Shown: positions 41,302-49,800 of the stretch, in pieces
Layout: the number at the start of each line of letters is the position of its first letter
Position numbering within the stretch: position 1 is the first letter of the stretch
NCBI GenBank assembly: GCA_004377185.1
Contig: SOIM01000033.1
Span: 1-64,000, forward strand
DNA length: 64,000 bases
Direction of reading: 5' to 3'
DNA from: Methanomassiliicoccales archaeon
GTDB lineage: Archaea > Thermoplasmatota > Thermoplasmata > RBG-16-68-12 > SOIM01
Notes under the pieces: model-generated
What the model was told of the DNA's origin: nothing
Seen by the model: the letters and a program-made list of their open reading frames with translations, nothing else
Database searches by the model: none
Position numbers and translations under genes: made by a program

Positions 41302-42261
41302 GTGATTCTTTCAGATGGGAGAAGGGGGTCGGACACGCTAGAGAGCATTCTTCTGTTCCTTTCCAAGAGCAAGTTCCTTGAGAGGATAATCACTAATTCC
41401 AGTATTGCCAAGAAGGCCGCATCTCTATTTGTGTCCGGGGAGAGGATTGAGGACGCCATCAATGCCGCAAGAAGGGCCAATGAGATCGGCATAACGGCGA
41501 CCATCGATCATCTCGGAGAGAGCGTTGAGAATGATATCCTGGCCAGGAAGTTCACGGATGTGTACATTGCCGTCCTGGATCAGATTGCCGAAAGCGGTGT
41601 GGACTCCAACATCTCGGTCAAATTGACGCAGCTCGGTCTGGGCATTGACTTCGACCTCTGTCATCAGAACTTCCAGAGAATCGTTGAAAGGGCGAGACAG
41701 CTCAACAACTTTGTCAGGATAGACATGGAAGACTCTCCCTATACGCAGAAGACGTTAGACATCTTCAAAGCCATTCGGAAGGATTACTCGAACGTCGGAA
41801 TCGTCCTTCAGGCGTATTTGTATCGAACGGAGAAGGACATTCTGGAAGTCATCGAGAACGGGCACGGCCTGAGGATTTGCAAGGGCGCTTATACCGAGCC
41901 AAAGGAAATCGCCTTTCAGAAAAAGGATCAGGTAGACAAGAACTTCATCCATCTCCTGGAAATGCTGCTGTCGGAGAAAGCAAGGAAGAATGGCGTGTAT
42001 GTAGGGATTGCTACTCATGACGACAAGATAATAGAATGGACGAAGGACTTCGCCAAGAGAAACGGCATAGGCAAAAACGAGTTCGAGTTCCAAATGCTCT
42101 TCGGAATAAGGAAGGATTTACAAGTTGAGCTTGTGAAAGAAGGCTACCGAATGAGGGCGTACATTCCCTTCGGCACCTACTGGTACCCGTACTATGTGAG
42201 AAGGTTGGCGGAAAGGCCGGCGAATATCTTGACTTTCGCGAGAACCATTCTGGGCGGATAA
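41302..42261 (+). CDS. Proline dehydrogenase
   Basis: A 319-residue PRODH: the TIM-barrel signatures ITATIDHLGESV, VDSNISVKLTQLGLGID, FVRIDMEDSPYTQKTLDIF, VGIVLQAYLYRTEKDI, GHGLRICKGAYTEP (with the substrate Arg/Lys) and YVGIATHDDKII. It oxidises proline to pyrroline-5-carboxylate and passes electrons to FAD then quinone. The first GTG (41302) is likely ahead of transcription start, because TATA TTTTATAAAC is centred at 41295; SD GGGAGAAGGGGG (41317-41328) lies in frame with no ATG/GTG/TTG nearby. The true 5' end may use a rare codon or hide a base error. Confidence 0.88.
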   Translation: MILSDGRRGSDTLESILLFLSKSKFLERIITNSSIAKKAASLFVSGERIEDAINAARRANEIGITATIDHLGESVENDILARKFTDVYIAVLDQIAESGVDSNISVKLTQLGLGIDFDLCHQNFQRIVERARQLNNFVRIDMEDSPYTQKTLDIFKAIRKDYSNVGIVLQAYLYRTEKDILEVIENGHGLRICKGAYTEPKEIAFQKKDQVDKNFIHLLEMLLSEKARKNGVYVGIATHDDKIIEWTKDFAKRNGIGKNEFEFQMLFGIRKDLQVELVKEGYRMRAYIPFGTYWYPYYVRRLAERPANILTFARTILGG

Positions 42262-42555
42262 TTGATCCATTGTTGTTGGGAATGGGGCAATCTGTCAAAT
42301 TAAGGTCAAGAGTGACTCGAAATAGTGCTAGATGACGGAAATCACAAATACAGGCCAAATCGTGTTGTATTCAATCCTATCCAGATATTGCGGAGGAGAG
42401 TGGAAGTCGAAGGCTTACAATAGGATTCTAAGAGATATCGTGAATTTCCATATTGTTGCCAGCTCACCGTAGTAAGCCCCCCTCAGAAGAGCATATAAAC
42501 GGCCAGTGTTTACTCATCTTCAAATCCACATCTCAATCAAGAGGGGTGAGCAGCC
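42262..42555. other. Intergenic region upstream of cupin gene
   Basis: No gene seen in these 294 bases. Contains copy A of the dispersed repeat (42454-42486), TATA CATATAAA (42492-42499) for the cupin gene, and SD GGGGTGA before its TTG start. The stretch 42262-42450 shows nothing else. Confidence 0.6.
42454..42486. repeat. Dispersed repeat, copy A (partial)
   Basis: TTGCCAGCTCACCG followed by TAGTAAGCCCCCC. Shares the GGTGCCAGCTCACCG-x-TAAGCCCCC head with copies C and D but not the 75-base folded body. Confidence 0.7.
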
Positions 42556-42897
42556 TTGAGCAATAGAGTTGGGCAGTCGAAGATTATTGACATACCAAGC
42601 ATCGTAGAAGCATGTTCAGAGAAATGGTACAACACAAACCTAAGTCAAGTGAATGATTCTCTCGTACGACTTGGGATCTTCGAGGGTGAGTTTCATTGGC
42701 ATCATCACGACAACGAAGATGAGTTCTTCTACGTGATATCTGGAAGACTTCTATTGGATCTACAAGACGGTACAATCGAAATAGACCAGAATCAAGCATA
42801 CACGGTACCTAGAGGGGTTGAACATCGAACCAGGGCCGAGGAAAGGACGGTTGTTCTGATGGTGGAAACCGAAACAGTGAACCCAAAAGGAGACTAG
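42556..42897 (+). CDS. Cupin-domain protein
   Basis: A 113-residue single cupin: FHWHHHDNEDEFFYVISGRL (metal-binding His-x-His...Glu motif) and later AYTVPRGVEHRTRAEERTVV. The TTG start is supported by SD GGGGTGA seven bases upstream and TATA at 42492. Small cupins of this type bind a metal and a small ligand; the ligand is unknown. It converges on a relE-like toxin gene across a palindrome (42931-42946). Confidence 0.82.
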   Translation: MSNRVGQSKIIDIPSIVEACSEKWYNTNLSQVNDSLVRLGIFEGEFHWHHHDNEDEFFYVISGRLLLDLQDGTIEIDQNQAYTVPRGVEHRTRAEERTVVLMVETETVNPKGD

Positions 42898-42930
42898 ATG
42901 GGCAAGTGATACATGGACGGATGAAGAAGA

Positions 42931-42946
42931 TTGAACGCCTGTTCAA
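42931..42946. terminator. Hairpin between convergent cupin and relE genes
   Basis: TTGAAC-GCCT-GTTCAA is a perfect six-base-pair stem with a four-base loop. It lies 33 bp after the cupin stop and 12 bp before the relE stop (on the minus strand). No long T run follows, so the terminator role is weak; a protein-binding dyad is possible. Confidence 0.35.
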
Positions 42947-42958
42947 CTAGTCGAGTGC

Positions 42959-43207
42959 TCAATAAGCCTTCCCACGATGCCGGATGCGGAGTATCAAGAC
43001 CCCTTCTTTTGTCCTGCAGTATATCACTCTGTAGTCGCCCACCCGCAACTTGTACAACCCTCTATACTCTCCCTTAAGCAGAACCCCTTTGTCTGGATTC
43101 TCGCCAAGGACCTTCTCTATCTGTTTGAGGATCCTGTTCACATCCTTCTTGTCAATTCTTCTCAAATCCCGCTCAACAGATGCTTTGTACTCAATCCTTG
43201 CTGGCAA
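42959..43207 (-). CDS. relE: RelE/ParE-family toxin
   Basis: An 82-residue RelE-fold toxin: IEYKASVERDLRRIDKKDVN, LKQIEKVLGENPDKGVLL, then LYKLRVGDYRVIYCRTKEGV and the C-terminal VLILRIRHRGKAY (the usual basic residues plus HR-x-x-x-Y). Such toxins cut mRNA on the ribosome. The start lies 17 bases inside the antitoxin gene, so expression is coupled. Confidence 0.88.
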   Translation of the reverse strand: MPARIEYKASVERDLRRIDKKDVNRILKQIEKVLGENPDKGVLLKGEYRGLYKLRVGDYRVIYCRTKEGVLILRIRHRGKAY

Positions 43208-43415
43208 GTCGCTTCCTCAGTTCTTTTGCAGAAATAATCTCGTCATCCTTGTCATGCAGTCTATCAAGAGCAATCCTGTAGTCCGCATACTCCTCTAGAT
43301 AGCGCTCAATCGCTTTTCGAATCAGGTAGGACTTTGTTCTGTCCGATTCCTCCGCGATCTCCTGCAACTGCTCATGAACAGTTTTGGGCAATCTTAGGCT
43401 AATGGACACGGGCAT
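43191..43415 (-). CDS. relB: RelB-like ribbon-helix-helix antitoxin
   Basis: A 74-residue antitoxin. The N-terminal RHH fold is VSISLRLPKTVHEQLQEIAE with TKSYLIRKAIERYLEEYADY, followed by a toxin-binding tail (ALDRLHDKDDEIISAKEL). It precedes and overlaps relE, the usual order. A tandem site lies between its TATA and start codon and is probably bound by the RHH dimer for autorepression. Confidence 0.88.
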   Translation of the reverse strand: MPVSISLRLPKTVHEQLQEIAEESDRTKSYLIRKAIERYLEEYADYRIALDRLHDKDDEIISAKELRKRLASKD

Positions 43416-43425
43416 TTGTTCACCA

Positions 43426-43453
43426 TGTAATACACTGTAATGCTAGTATATCA
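43426..43453 (-). promoter_or_regulatory. relBE promoter and tandem operator
   Basis: TATA GATATACT (43446-43453 on the minus strand) predicts transcription near 43423. Between it and the ATG lie two identical hexamers ATTACA (43426-43441), ten bases apart as start-to-start, on the same face of the helix. RHH dimers bind such tandem short sites. Confidence 0.6.
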
Positions 43454-43488
43454 ACGTATCGCAATGAAACAGACAGATAGTCTTCCTG

Positions 43489-43610
43489 TCGTTCACTCCA
43501 CGGAAGCCCCCTTCGGTCGGTCGGATTCTATCCGATTAGGCAAGAAGTGTCTGAAATCCCTCGATGAAATGGGCTCTGTAGATGGGGCCTGCTCTCCTTT
43601 TTCTCCCGAG
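43489..43610. repeat. Dispersed repeat, copy B (body)
   Basis: About 110 bases aligning with copy D: AAGCCCCCTTCGGTCGG at the head and GTCTGAAATCCCTCGATGAA, then ATGGG, in the middle, followed by GGGGCC. Predicted folds: closing GCCCC/GGGGC, a TCGGAT-tct-ATCCGA hairpin (43521-43535), and CCC/GGG around TCGATGAAAT. The 5' head matches copies A, C, D only partly (CACTCCACGGAAGCCCCC). Confidence 0.7.
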
Positions 43611-43684
43611 CTCTTCTGGCTGACTCTTTGGAGAAAAGCTTATCGTAGACCCTGGTATCTGTGTTGTTAGGAGGCGATGAATGG

Positions 43685-44170
43685 ATGAAATGTCCTAGGT
43701 GCGATTCACCAGTAACAGACGATATGAAGTTCTGCGGGCACTGTGGTGTTGAGGTCGAGAGCGGGAAGAAGATTACGCTCGACGCATGGATTGGCTATAT
43801 TAACCACACGCAGGAGACCCTAAGGAGCCGATCCCGTACTCTCTCTCGCTTGAATCTTGCAGGCCTCGGCATTGCTATCTTCTCTATCCCCTTTGTTGTT
43901 GTGATTATACCCTTTCTATCTGCCACCACTGCACTTTTCTTGGTCTTGCCATTCATCGGTTTCTTCTTTGGATCCATACTCATTTCTTTCTCAAGGTCAG
44001 AGCTTCGCGAGTTGGAAAAACCTCTACAGATTTGTGAAAACGCAAAACTGGCAGTTCTTGCAGGTAATCTCACAACCTCCAAGGAAATCACAGGATACTT
44101 GGAGAATCAGCTCAAGAAATATGCTGTTTCCTATTCCGGCAAGCTCAAAGGTGCCAGCTCACCGCCTTAG
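43685..44170 (+). CDS. Zinc-ribbon membrane protein
   Basis: A 161-residue protein. Residues 1-22 are a zinc ribbon (MKCPRCDSPVTDDMKFCGHC); then a helix, and two transmembrane helices (LAGLGIAIFSIPFVVVIIPF and TALFLVLPFIGFFFGSILIS), ending in a helical cytoplasmic tail. The ATG at 43685 has SD GGAGG nine bases upstream. The C-terminal codons and stop lie inside copy C of the dispersed repeat. The function is unknown; zinc-ribbon plus helices is common in archaeal membrane proteins. Confidence 0.75.
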   Translation: MKCPRCDSPVTDDMKFCGHCGVEVESGKKITLDAWIGYINHTQETLRSRSRTLSRLNLAGLGIAIFSIPFVVVIIPFLSATTALFLVLPFIGFFFGSILISFSRSELRELEKPLQICENAKLAVLAGNLTTSKEITGYLENQLKKYAVSYSGKLKGASSPP

Positions 44171-44179
44171 GCCCCCTTA
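44147..44179. repeat. Dispersed repeat, copy C (partial)
   Basis: AAAGGTGCCAGCTCACCG then CCTTAGGCCCCCTTAT. Supplies the last residues (KGASSPP) and the stop of the zinc-ribbon gene, which shows that the repeat can enter coding ends. GGTG/CACC can pair around CCAGCT. Confidence 0.7.
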
Positions 44180-44325
44180 TATTTGCATTATCTCGACGGA
44201 GCGAAAAGAATCGAAGGTATTGGACAAAAATCCTATTCCTCCTTCTTTTTCTTTTCTTGGACACGAGAAATCCTTTTGGCAAAAGGTTACGTGGATTCTC
44301 TTGTTTTCAGGAGAACTCTAGCCAT

Positions 44326-45174
44326 TCAAGGGCTCTCTCCCTTCCCCAGTTCCGAGTTGAGAAGGCGAAAAGCATCAAGGGCCAAGCCGAGGAGTTGAAC
44401 CTTGCTTCGTTGAACGGTCTCCTTATCTCCTCTCTCCCTTCTTGAATCCCATTTCGGCCCCGCCACACAGTCACCAGCAGTGAACAGTCCTCCTATGTGC
44501 TTGTTTCGGTATTTGGCGACAGAGAACAACGCTGAGGCCTCCATTTCAACGGTCAAACATCCTTCTCTGTAGAATTCCTCCACCTTCTCAACAGTCTCCC
44601 GGAAGAAAGCGTCCGTGGTCCACGTTCCACCCTCACGAAATGGAACATCGTTCTCTTCTAGAGACTTCCTTATGTACTCTAGCATCAGATCGCTGGGATA
44701 GGAGTATCTGCTAGGCTCCTGATAGTGAAAGGAAGTCCCCTCGTCCCGTAGGGCCTTGGTGGGCAGTATGATGTCACCTCTTTTGACGTCCTTCGAAAGG
44801 GTTCCTGCACCGCCAATGGATATGAAATACTCGCCCCCGAAGGCAATCATGAATTCAAGAATCGCCGCGGCATTAGGACTGGCTATGCCTGGGAAGACGA
44901 ATGCGATGTCAACACCCTCATAATCGAAAACATGGATGGGATCAAACATCGGGTTCTTCTCAGAGAAGTAGTATATCACCTCTGGATGGAAAGTCTCCTC
45001 CATATATCCGTACATCTCCTTGAAGAATGCGAGCACGCAGTACGGCGGTATCTCGGGTGCTTCTCTTCCGTGAATCTCTTTGCCGTACTCTGTTAAATCG
45101 ATTGGATTCAACACTGAGTCCTCCGAAGGTAGTCCTGCCAGCAAAGCGATTTCCTGATGATTCTTCTCTTTCAT
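44326..45174 (-). CDS. Nucleoside phosphorylase
   Basis: A 282-residue phosphorylase of the PNP/uridine-phosphorylase superfamily: VAFVFPGIASPNAAAIL-like phosphate region (FPGIASPNAAAILEFMIAFG), ISIGGAGTLSKDVKRGDIIL, and the base-binding TVEMEASALFSVAKY. It splits nucleosides with phosphate; substrate (uridine, purine) not assignable by eye. It is larger than the usual 240-260 because of an N-terminal extension (residues 1-60). There is no neighbour in the same direction. Confidence 0.85.
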   Translation of the reverse strand: MKEKNHQEIALLAGLPSEDSVLNPIDLTEYGKEIHGREAPEIPPYCVLAFFKEMYGYMEETFHPEVIYYFSEKNPMFDPIHVFDYEGVDIAFVFPGIASPNAAAILEFMIAFGGEYFISIGGAGTLSKDVKRGDIILPTKALRDEGTSFHYQEPSRYSYPSDLMLEYIRKSLEENDVPFREGGTWTTDAFFRETVEKVEEFYREGCLTVEMEASALFSVAKYRNKHIGGLFTAGDCVAGPKWDSRRERGDKETVQRSKVQLLGLALDAFRLLNSELGKGESP

Positions 45175-45551
45175 TCAATTGGCAGATTGGGTAAAGGCAT
45201 TAAACTTCTTCGATTATCACTTGTATGTGGTTGTGCTCTCTTCCTGCTCTTCATCCCTCTTTGAGTTCACAAGCCCTTTGGTCTTGCATTCATTGTTAGA
45301 AGGCAGAATAGAGATACACTGGCTATGTAGGGAGAAAGGGCAAAAGGTGCCAGGTCACCGCCGTAAGCCCCCTTCAGTCGGTCAGATCTTGTCTAACCGG
45401 ACAGGAAATGTCTGAAATCCCTCGATGAAATGGGTTCCTGAGAAGGGCCCTGTTCTTCTATTCTCTCCAGAGTGCTTGGAGAATCCCCGTTTCGACGCTT
45501 AGAACCTTGCGGGCAAAAGCGTTATATATTCTGGTACACATGTGCTAATAT
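45175..45551. other. Intergenic region with repeat copy D and operator dyads
   Basis: No gene seen over 377 bases. It holds copy D of the dispersed repeat (45342-45470), the TATA box GTTATATATTC (45521-45531) and two dyads around the start of the winged-helix/nucleotidyltransferase gene. Confidence 0.6.
45342..45470. repeat. Dispersed repeat, copy D (full length)
   Basis: The most complete copy: head AAAGGTGCCAGGTCACCG then CCGTAAGCCCCCTTCAGTCG, body GTCTGAAATCCCTCGATGAA then ATGGG, and CTGAGAAGGGCCC at the end. CCCTTC near the head pairs with GAAGGG at the end across about 65 bases, closing a structure with inner GGTG/CACC and CCC/GGG hairpins. Body sequence and closing pairs are kept in copy B with compensating changes. 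Confidence 0.75.
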
Positions 45552-45568
45552 ATGATACACTTGTATCA
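45533..45568. promoter_or_regulatory. Twin dyads at promoter of winged-helix/NTase gene
   Basis: Dyad 1 GGTACACATGTGCTA (45533-45547, centre 45540.5) and dyad 2 TGATACACTTGTATCA (45553-45568, perfect seven-base arms, centre 45560.5) are 20 bp apart, two helical turns. They lie between TATA and just past the leaderless ATG (45552). A third half-like ACACTTG follows 21 bp later (45578-45584). Likely operator for the encoded winged helix. Confidence 0.55.
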
Positions 45569-46109
45569 GAAGATTACACACTTGAGAGTACTCAGACATT
45601 TTTTCTCTTCTCCAAACGAGAGGTTCTATTTGAGGGAAATGGCGCGCCTGCTGGAGATGAGCCCGATGACCCTTAAACGCTCTCTTGACGCCCTTTTAGG
45701 AGATGATCTGATAGTGAGGGAGGTAATCAAAAACCAGATTCTATATCGCGCCAATGTGGACAACCAGGCATTCCGTTTCGCGAAGATAGCCTACAATCTT
45801 TCGTGGCTGGAGAAGAATTCGGTGGTGGAATCCCTTGTCGAGAATGTTCCAGGAACTAGCTCGATAGTCTTCTACGGGAGCCACGCGAAGGGTGAGAACG
45901 ACAGGCACAGTGACCTTGACCTTCTGATAATCTCAACCGCGAAAGCAGTGGAAACAAGCGACATTGAGAAGAAACTGGGCGTTGACGTTAACGTCATGAA
46001 CTTCAGCAGGGCGAGTTGGACCAAGCAGGCCAAGAACAACAGGGCTTTCTATCTGGACATCATCACGGAAGGCATCGTACTGTACGGAACCAGGCCGGTG
46101 GTTGAGTGA
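45552..46109 (+). CDS. Winged-helix/MNT-type nucleotidyltransferase fusion
   Basis: A 185-residue protein. Residues 10-70 are a winged helix (FYLREMARLLEMSPMTLKRS, LDALLGDDLIVREV). Residues about 105-175 are a minimal nucleotidyltransferase: VFYGSHAKGENDRHSDLDLL has GS and the catalytic D-x-D; a later Asp lies in LGVDVNVMNF. The ATG is 25 bp after the TATA centre, so leaderless. In MNT/HEPN toxin-antitoxin systems MntA adds AMP to its HEPN toxin; fusion of a DNA-binding head would add autoregulation. No clear HEPN gene follows in the same direction. Confidence 0.82.
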   Translation: MIHLYQKITHLRVLRHFFSSPNERFYLREMARLLEMSPMTLKRSLDALLGDDLIVREVIKNQILYRANVDNQAFRFAKIAYNLSWLEKNSVVESLVENVPGTSSIVFYGSHAKGENDRHSDLDLLIISTAKAVETSDIEKKLGVDVNVMNFSRASWTKQAKNNRAFYLDIITEGIVLYGTRPVVE

Positions 46110-46689
46110 GACTTGAGGACTGTTTTGAGAAAGGTCTGCTGAGAAGGCGTCGTCCCGATTCGCTCAAGGTCAGGAGGGCCATGGTGTAGAAGATCGTTGC
46201 ATATCTCAGAGCGTCTGCTTTTGAAGTTTTGAGGTCGACAAGGACATCGACACGTTTGTCAAAGATCCGGTCAAAAATGGCAATACTTTCGTTCATGTAA
46301 GTCTCTGCCGATTTTTCCAGTTGTGTCCAACTTCTCGACTTCCACATCGGTTTGGCGGACTCATATAGGTTCTTTATGAGAACCGTCTTGTCGCACGCGT
46401 TTGGAACACTGTGGATTTCCATTCCCTGAGAATTCATTCTATAGAACTTGAAGTCTTCCTTAATGTCCAGAGCGGAATCGTAGACAAGATGAGTCACGAA
46501 AGTCCTCACTATTGTCTTAAGGAGGAACTTGTATCCCTCGAAGTAATCATCAAGTCTCTTTGCACCATGGTACGTGCGCAGCCATTGTTGGAACTGATTG
46601 ACGTCTCCGGAGATCTTCAGAGCATTCAGAATCCCAAAGATGTCGCCTACCTCAGTTCCAATCTCCTCGTGTGTTGCTTTCTCAGTCAT
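46063..46689 (-). CDS. Unknown protein, convergent with nucleotidyltransferase
   Basis: A 208-residue mostly helical protein. Visible are a run of helices (GDVNQFQQWLRTYHGAKRL, KFLLKTIVRTFVTHLVYD), with RTFVTH matching the loose R-x(4)-H pattern of HEPN domains, and a beta-like DVLVDLKTSKADALRYATIF. The last 16 codons overlap the 3' end of the nucleotidyltransferase gene on the other strand. A toxin partner is possible but unproven. Otherwise I do not recognise the family. Confidence 0.55.
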   Translation of the reverse strand: MTEKATHEEIGTEVGDIFGILNALKISGDVNQFQQWLRTYHGAKRLDDYFEGYKFLLKTIVRTFVTHLVYDSALDIKEDFKFYRMNSQGMEIHSVPNACDKTVLIKNLYESAKPMWKSRSWTQLEKSAETYMNESIAIFDRIFDKRVDVLVDLKTSKADALRYATIFYTMALLTLSESGRRLLSRPFSKQSSSLTQPPAWFRTVRCLP

Positions 46690-46838
46690 AGGTTATTCTG
46701 AGACTATTGAACTGCAGATACAAAAATCCAGTGGTCTTTCTATTTTGGCTCCGTCTGACAACAGGCTGATGTTGGCATATGTTGATGACAAATTACGAGG
46801 TACACTCATTTCTGATGAGATCGAGAAGACGATTCATT

Positions 46839-49800
46839 TCACACTTTCTCTCTTGATTTCGCTTTCCTCCTTTTGATTAGGATGAACGTTATTACTATCA
46901 AGAGAACGACGACTATCAGTGCCACGGTTGTCCAGAACAGGTAATCTAATGGGTCCTTTGGCGGGGGATTATCAACAACTACCGTCACGCTCACATTCAC
47001 TGAATAGTTGGTTCCATCATATGCGCGCACGCAGATTGTGTGGTTTCCGTTCGAAACGTTCGTGGTCTCCCAAGTGTGGTTCCACGAAAGGATTCCATCG
47101 ACTCCGACCCAATCACCTTGATCAATACTTATTTCCACCCTCTCCGCCTTTCCATCTGGGTCATGTGTCGTGCCGGTTATCGTATATTCTCCCGATATCG
47201 TCTCCCCTTCCGCTGGATTCGTGATCCTTGGAGTAGGGAAGTACTCGACTCTGAGTTGCTTTGTTGCCTCGTCTTTCAGTCCGCCACTATCCTTCACCTC
47301 AAGGTAGATTGTGTAGATTCCAGGATTCTCATATCTGTGCTGAGTAGTCTTCGTCTTCGACCAGTCTGTGTCCCAGACTCCATCGTCCTCCCAGTCCCAT
47401 CGGACCTCCAAAGCATCAGAGGGTTCGTCCATATCCGAGGACGAAGAGGCGTCCAAGGTGAATAGCGTATTCACATCTCCCGTCTCTGGGGTGACGGTGA
47501 AAGAAGCAGTCGGGGGGTCATTGCCTGGTGGGTTGTACTCTACAGTTATCGATACTATTGCCGATGGGTTGCCTGCGTTGTCCCACGCTCTTGCCTCAAT
47601 GAAGTTCGTACCGGGATTGAGATTCTGTGAAATACTCCAAGTTGACGTTCCTACGGCATCTGACCAAGACCCCCCATCTAGATGAACCTCAACACGCTCT
47701 AAACCACTGCCACCCATGTCTGATGCTGTGCCTGCAACCGTTATCGGGGTGGTGTCAAAGATCTCTCCTTCAGTGGGTGAGGTTATCCCCACTATGGGTG
47801 GAATCGTCTCATATCCGTAAGGCGACACAAGGGGGTAATTGTCTTGACCAAGTCCGATTTTGTAGGGGGAGTCACCTATACCGTCGGCACCTGGTATGTC
47901 TTGGTTGGGTCCATGATTTTGGTCAACACCTGAGTAGTCAGACCAGTAGTTGCCACCTGACGGATAACTATCATTCCAAAAGTTATCATTCGAACCGTCA
48001 TAAGCTCGATTTTCATTATCAGTGAAACTGTTATGGAATATTCTGTTATCATATGAATATTCAACATAAATTCCGCGAGTATTGTTTGACACCTGGTTTT
48101 CCGTTATGTTGTTGTACGGTGAATGGTGAATGCTGATGCCAAGTCCGTTATTCGATACGTTATTATAGGTTATGTTGCTCGATGAATACCTGAGATGGAC
48201 CCCCTTCCCATTGCCCGATATGTTGTTGCTTGTAATCTCACTTCTCAAGGCATTGTCAAGATAGATTCCTCTAGAGTTGTTGGTCAAGTTGTTGCTTGTC
48301 AGAACTACCCCCGTGGAGAAAGCTATCTCTATCCCCACGAAAGCGTTGCTTGCCTTCAGGTGTCTTACGTCAACATTTGTGCAATTTGCCAGAATGAGCT
48401 GTCCGATAGGCATCCCGTCTATATCGATTCCGCTGCAGTTCTTGTGATAATACAATGGTCTCCCGTTTACTACGTTGTTGTCCGGTATTATGTGGGTGTT
48501 GTAGTGTGAGAGCTGATTACCCCATATAAAAACCCCGTCGTTGAGAAGGCTGTTGCCCATTATGTAGTTGTTCGTTGACATGTAAATTTCAATCCCCGTT
48601 TCCTCGTTGTTGGATATGGTGTTACCTTCGACTCTGGATCCTTTGCTTCTAGAGGCTAGATAGATACCCCTTTCGTTGTTCGTGATTGTGTTGTTTCTTA
48701 CGATGTTGTCTTCACAGCCCTGATATATATCAACTCCCCTCTCATCGTTGTATGATATCGTATTGTTGGCGAGCGTGTTCATTCTAGACCAACCGAAATA
48801 GACGCCATACATGTTTGATTCGATGCCATTGTTCTCTATCGTGTTGTGGTCTGATGACAGAATCCTTATTGCACGTCCAGCAAGTGACACGTTATTGTTC
48901 GAAATTCTATTCCAATCTGAATTTTTAAGATAGACTCCAGAAGATACGTTCCACAGACTGTTGTTAGTGACCCGCGAGTTCGATGTGTATATCAGTTGCA
49001 CCGCACCGTAGGTGTTACCAATTCGCAGGTTATTCACCATTATATTGTCGCAGTTGGCGAAGATGACCTGACCCACAGATTCTCCATCGACAGTTATCCC
49101 TGCACAATCAGTGAAATAGCGAAGCGGTTTCCCGTTGACTGTGTTGTTTTGTATCGTATGGGTAGTGTAATCAGTCAATTGGCCCATGCTTAGATAGATT
49201 CCACTGTTGATGAACGTGTTGTCCGAGACGTTATTGTGATCTGACCATGTGAAGTGGATTCCGGCCAAATCGTGCGCCATAATGTTATTTGTGAACGTGT
49301 TGTAATCTGAATATTCGAAAAGGATAGTCGAGCCCTTATTTGAATAGAAACTGTTGTTAGTGATTACATTGTAGTCAGAGTGATAGAGATAGATCCCTCC
49401 CCCCTCGTCCGATATATTGTTGTCTATTATCTGGTTGTTGTTGGACCATTGTAGTTCTATGCCATCTCTATTCTTTGTCAGGTAGTTGTTGATGATTTTG
49501 TTTCCATCAGACGAATCGATGTAGATGGCGTTGAAAGCAAAGCTCATTTCGCAGTATTCGACATCCACGTATCCACTGGAGCTAACCACGACTCCATACC
49601 ATTCGTAGTCCTCCGGGGTTGGTGAATTGGATGTCATGATAATCTTGTTCATTTCCGTGCCCACTGCCACGAGGGACCCGTCCACATATATGCTGACATA
49701 ATAGTCGATTTTTGCTTGAACGCCAGGTTCAATCGTAAGGTTCTCGCCCACCGGGACAGTGACATCGTCCACAACGATATAGGGGCTTCCGGCCAGTGTC

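Noticed and set aside
43440-43670. 76-codon ORF spanning repeat copy B
   Set aside because: It merely reads through the repeat; copy D has no equivalent frame.
45370-45445. C/D-box guide RNA in the dispersed repeat
   Set aside because: CTGA and CGATGAA occur at suitable spacing and a D-like CTGA follows in copy D, but there is no upstream C box and copy B lacks the final CTGA.
46598-46876. Plus-strand ORF between the convergent-partner gene and the NosD-like gene
   Set aside because: Most of it is antisense to two other coding ends, and the rest is low-information sequence without SD.
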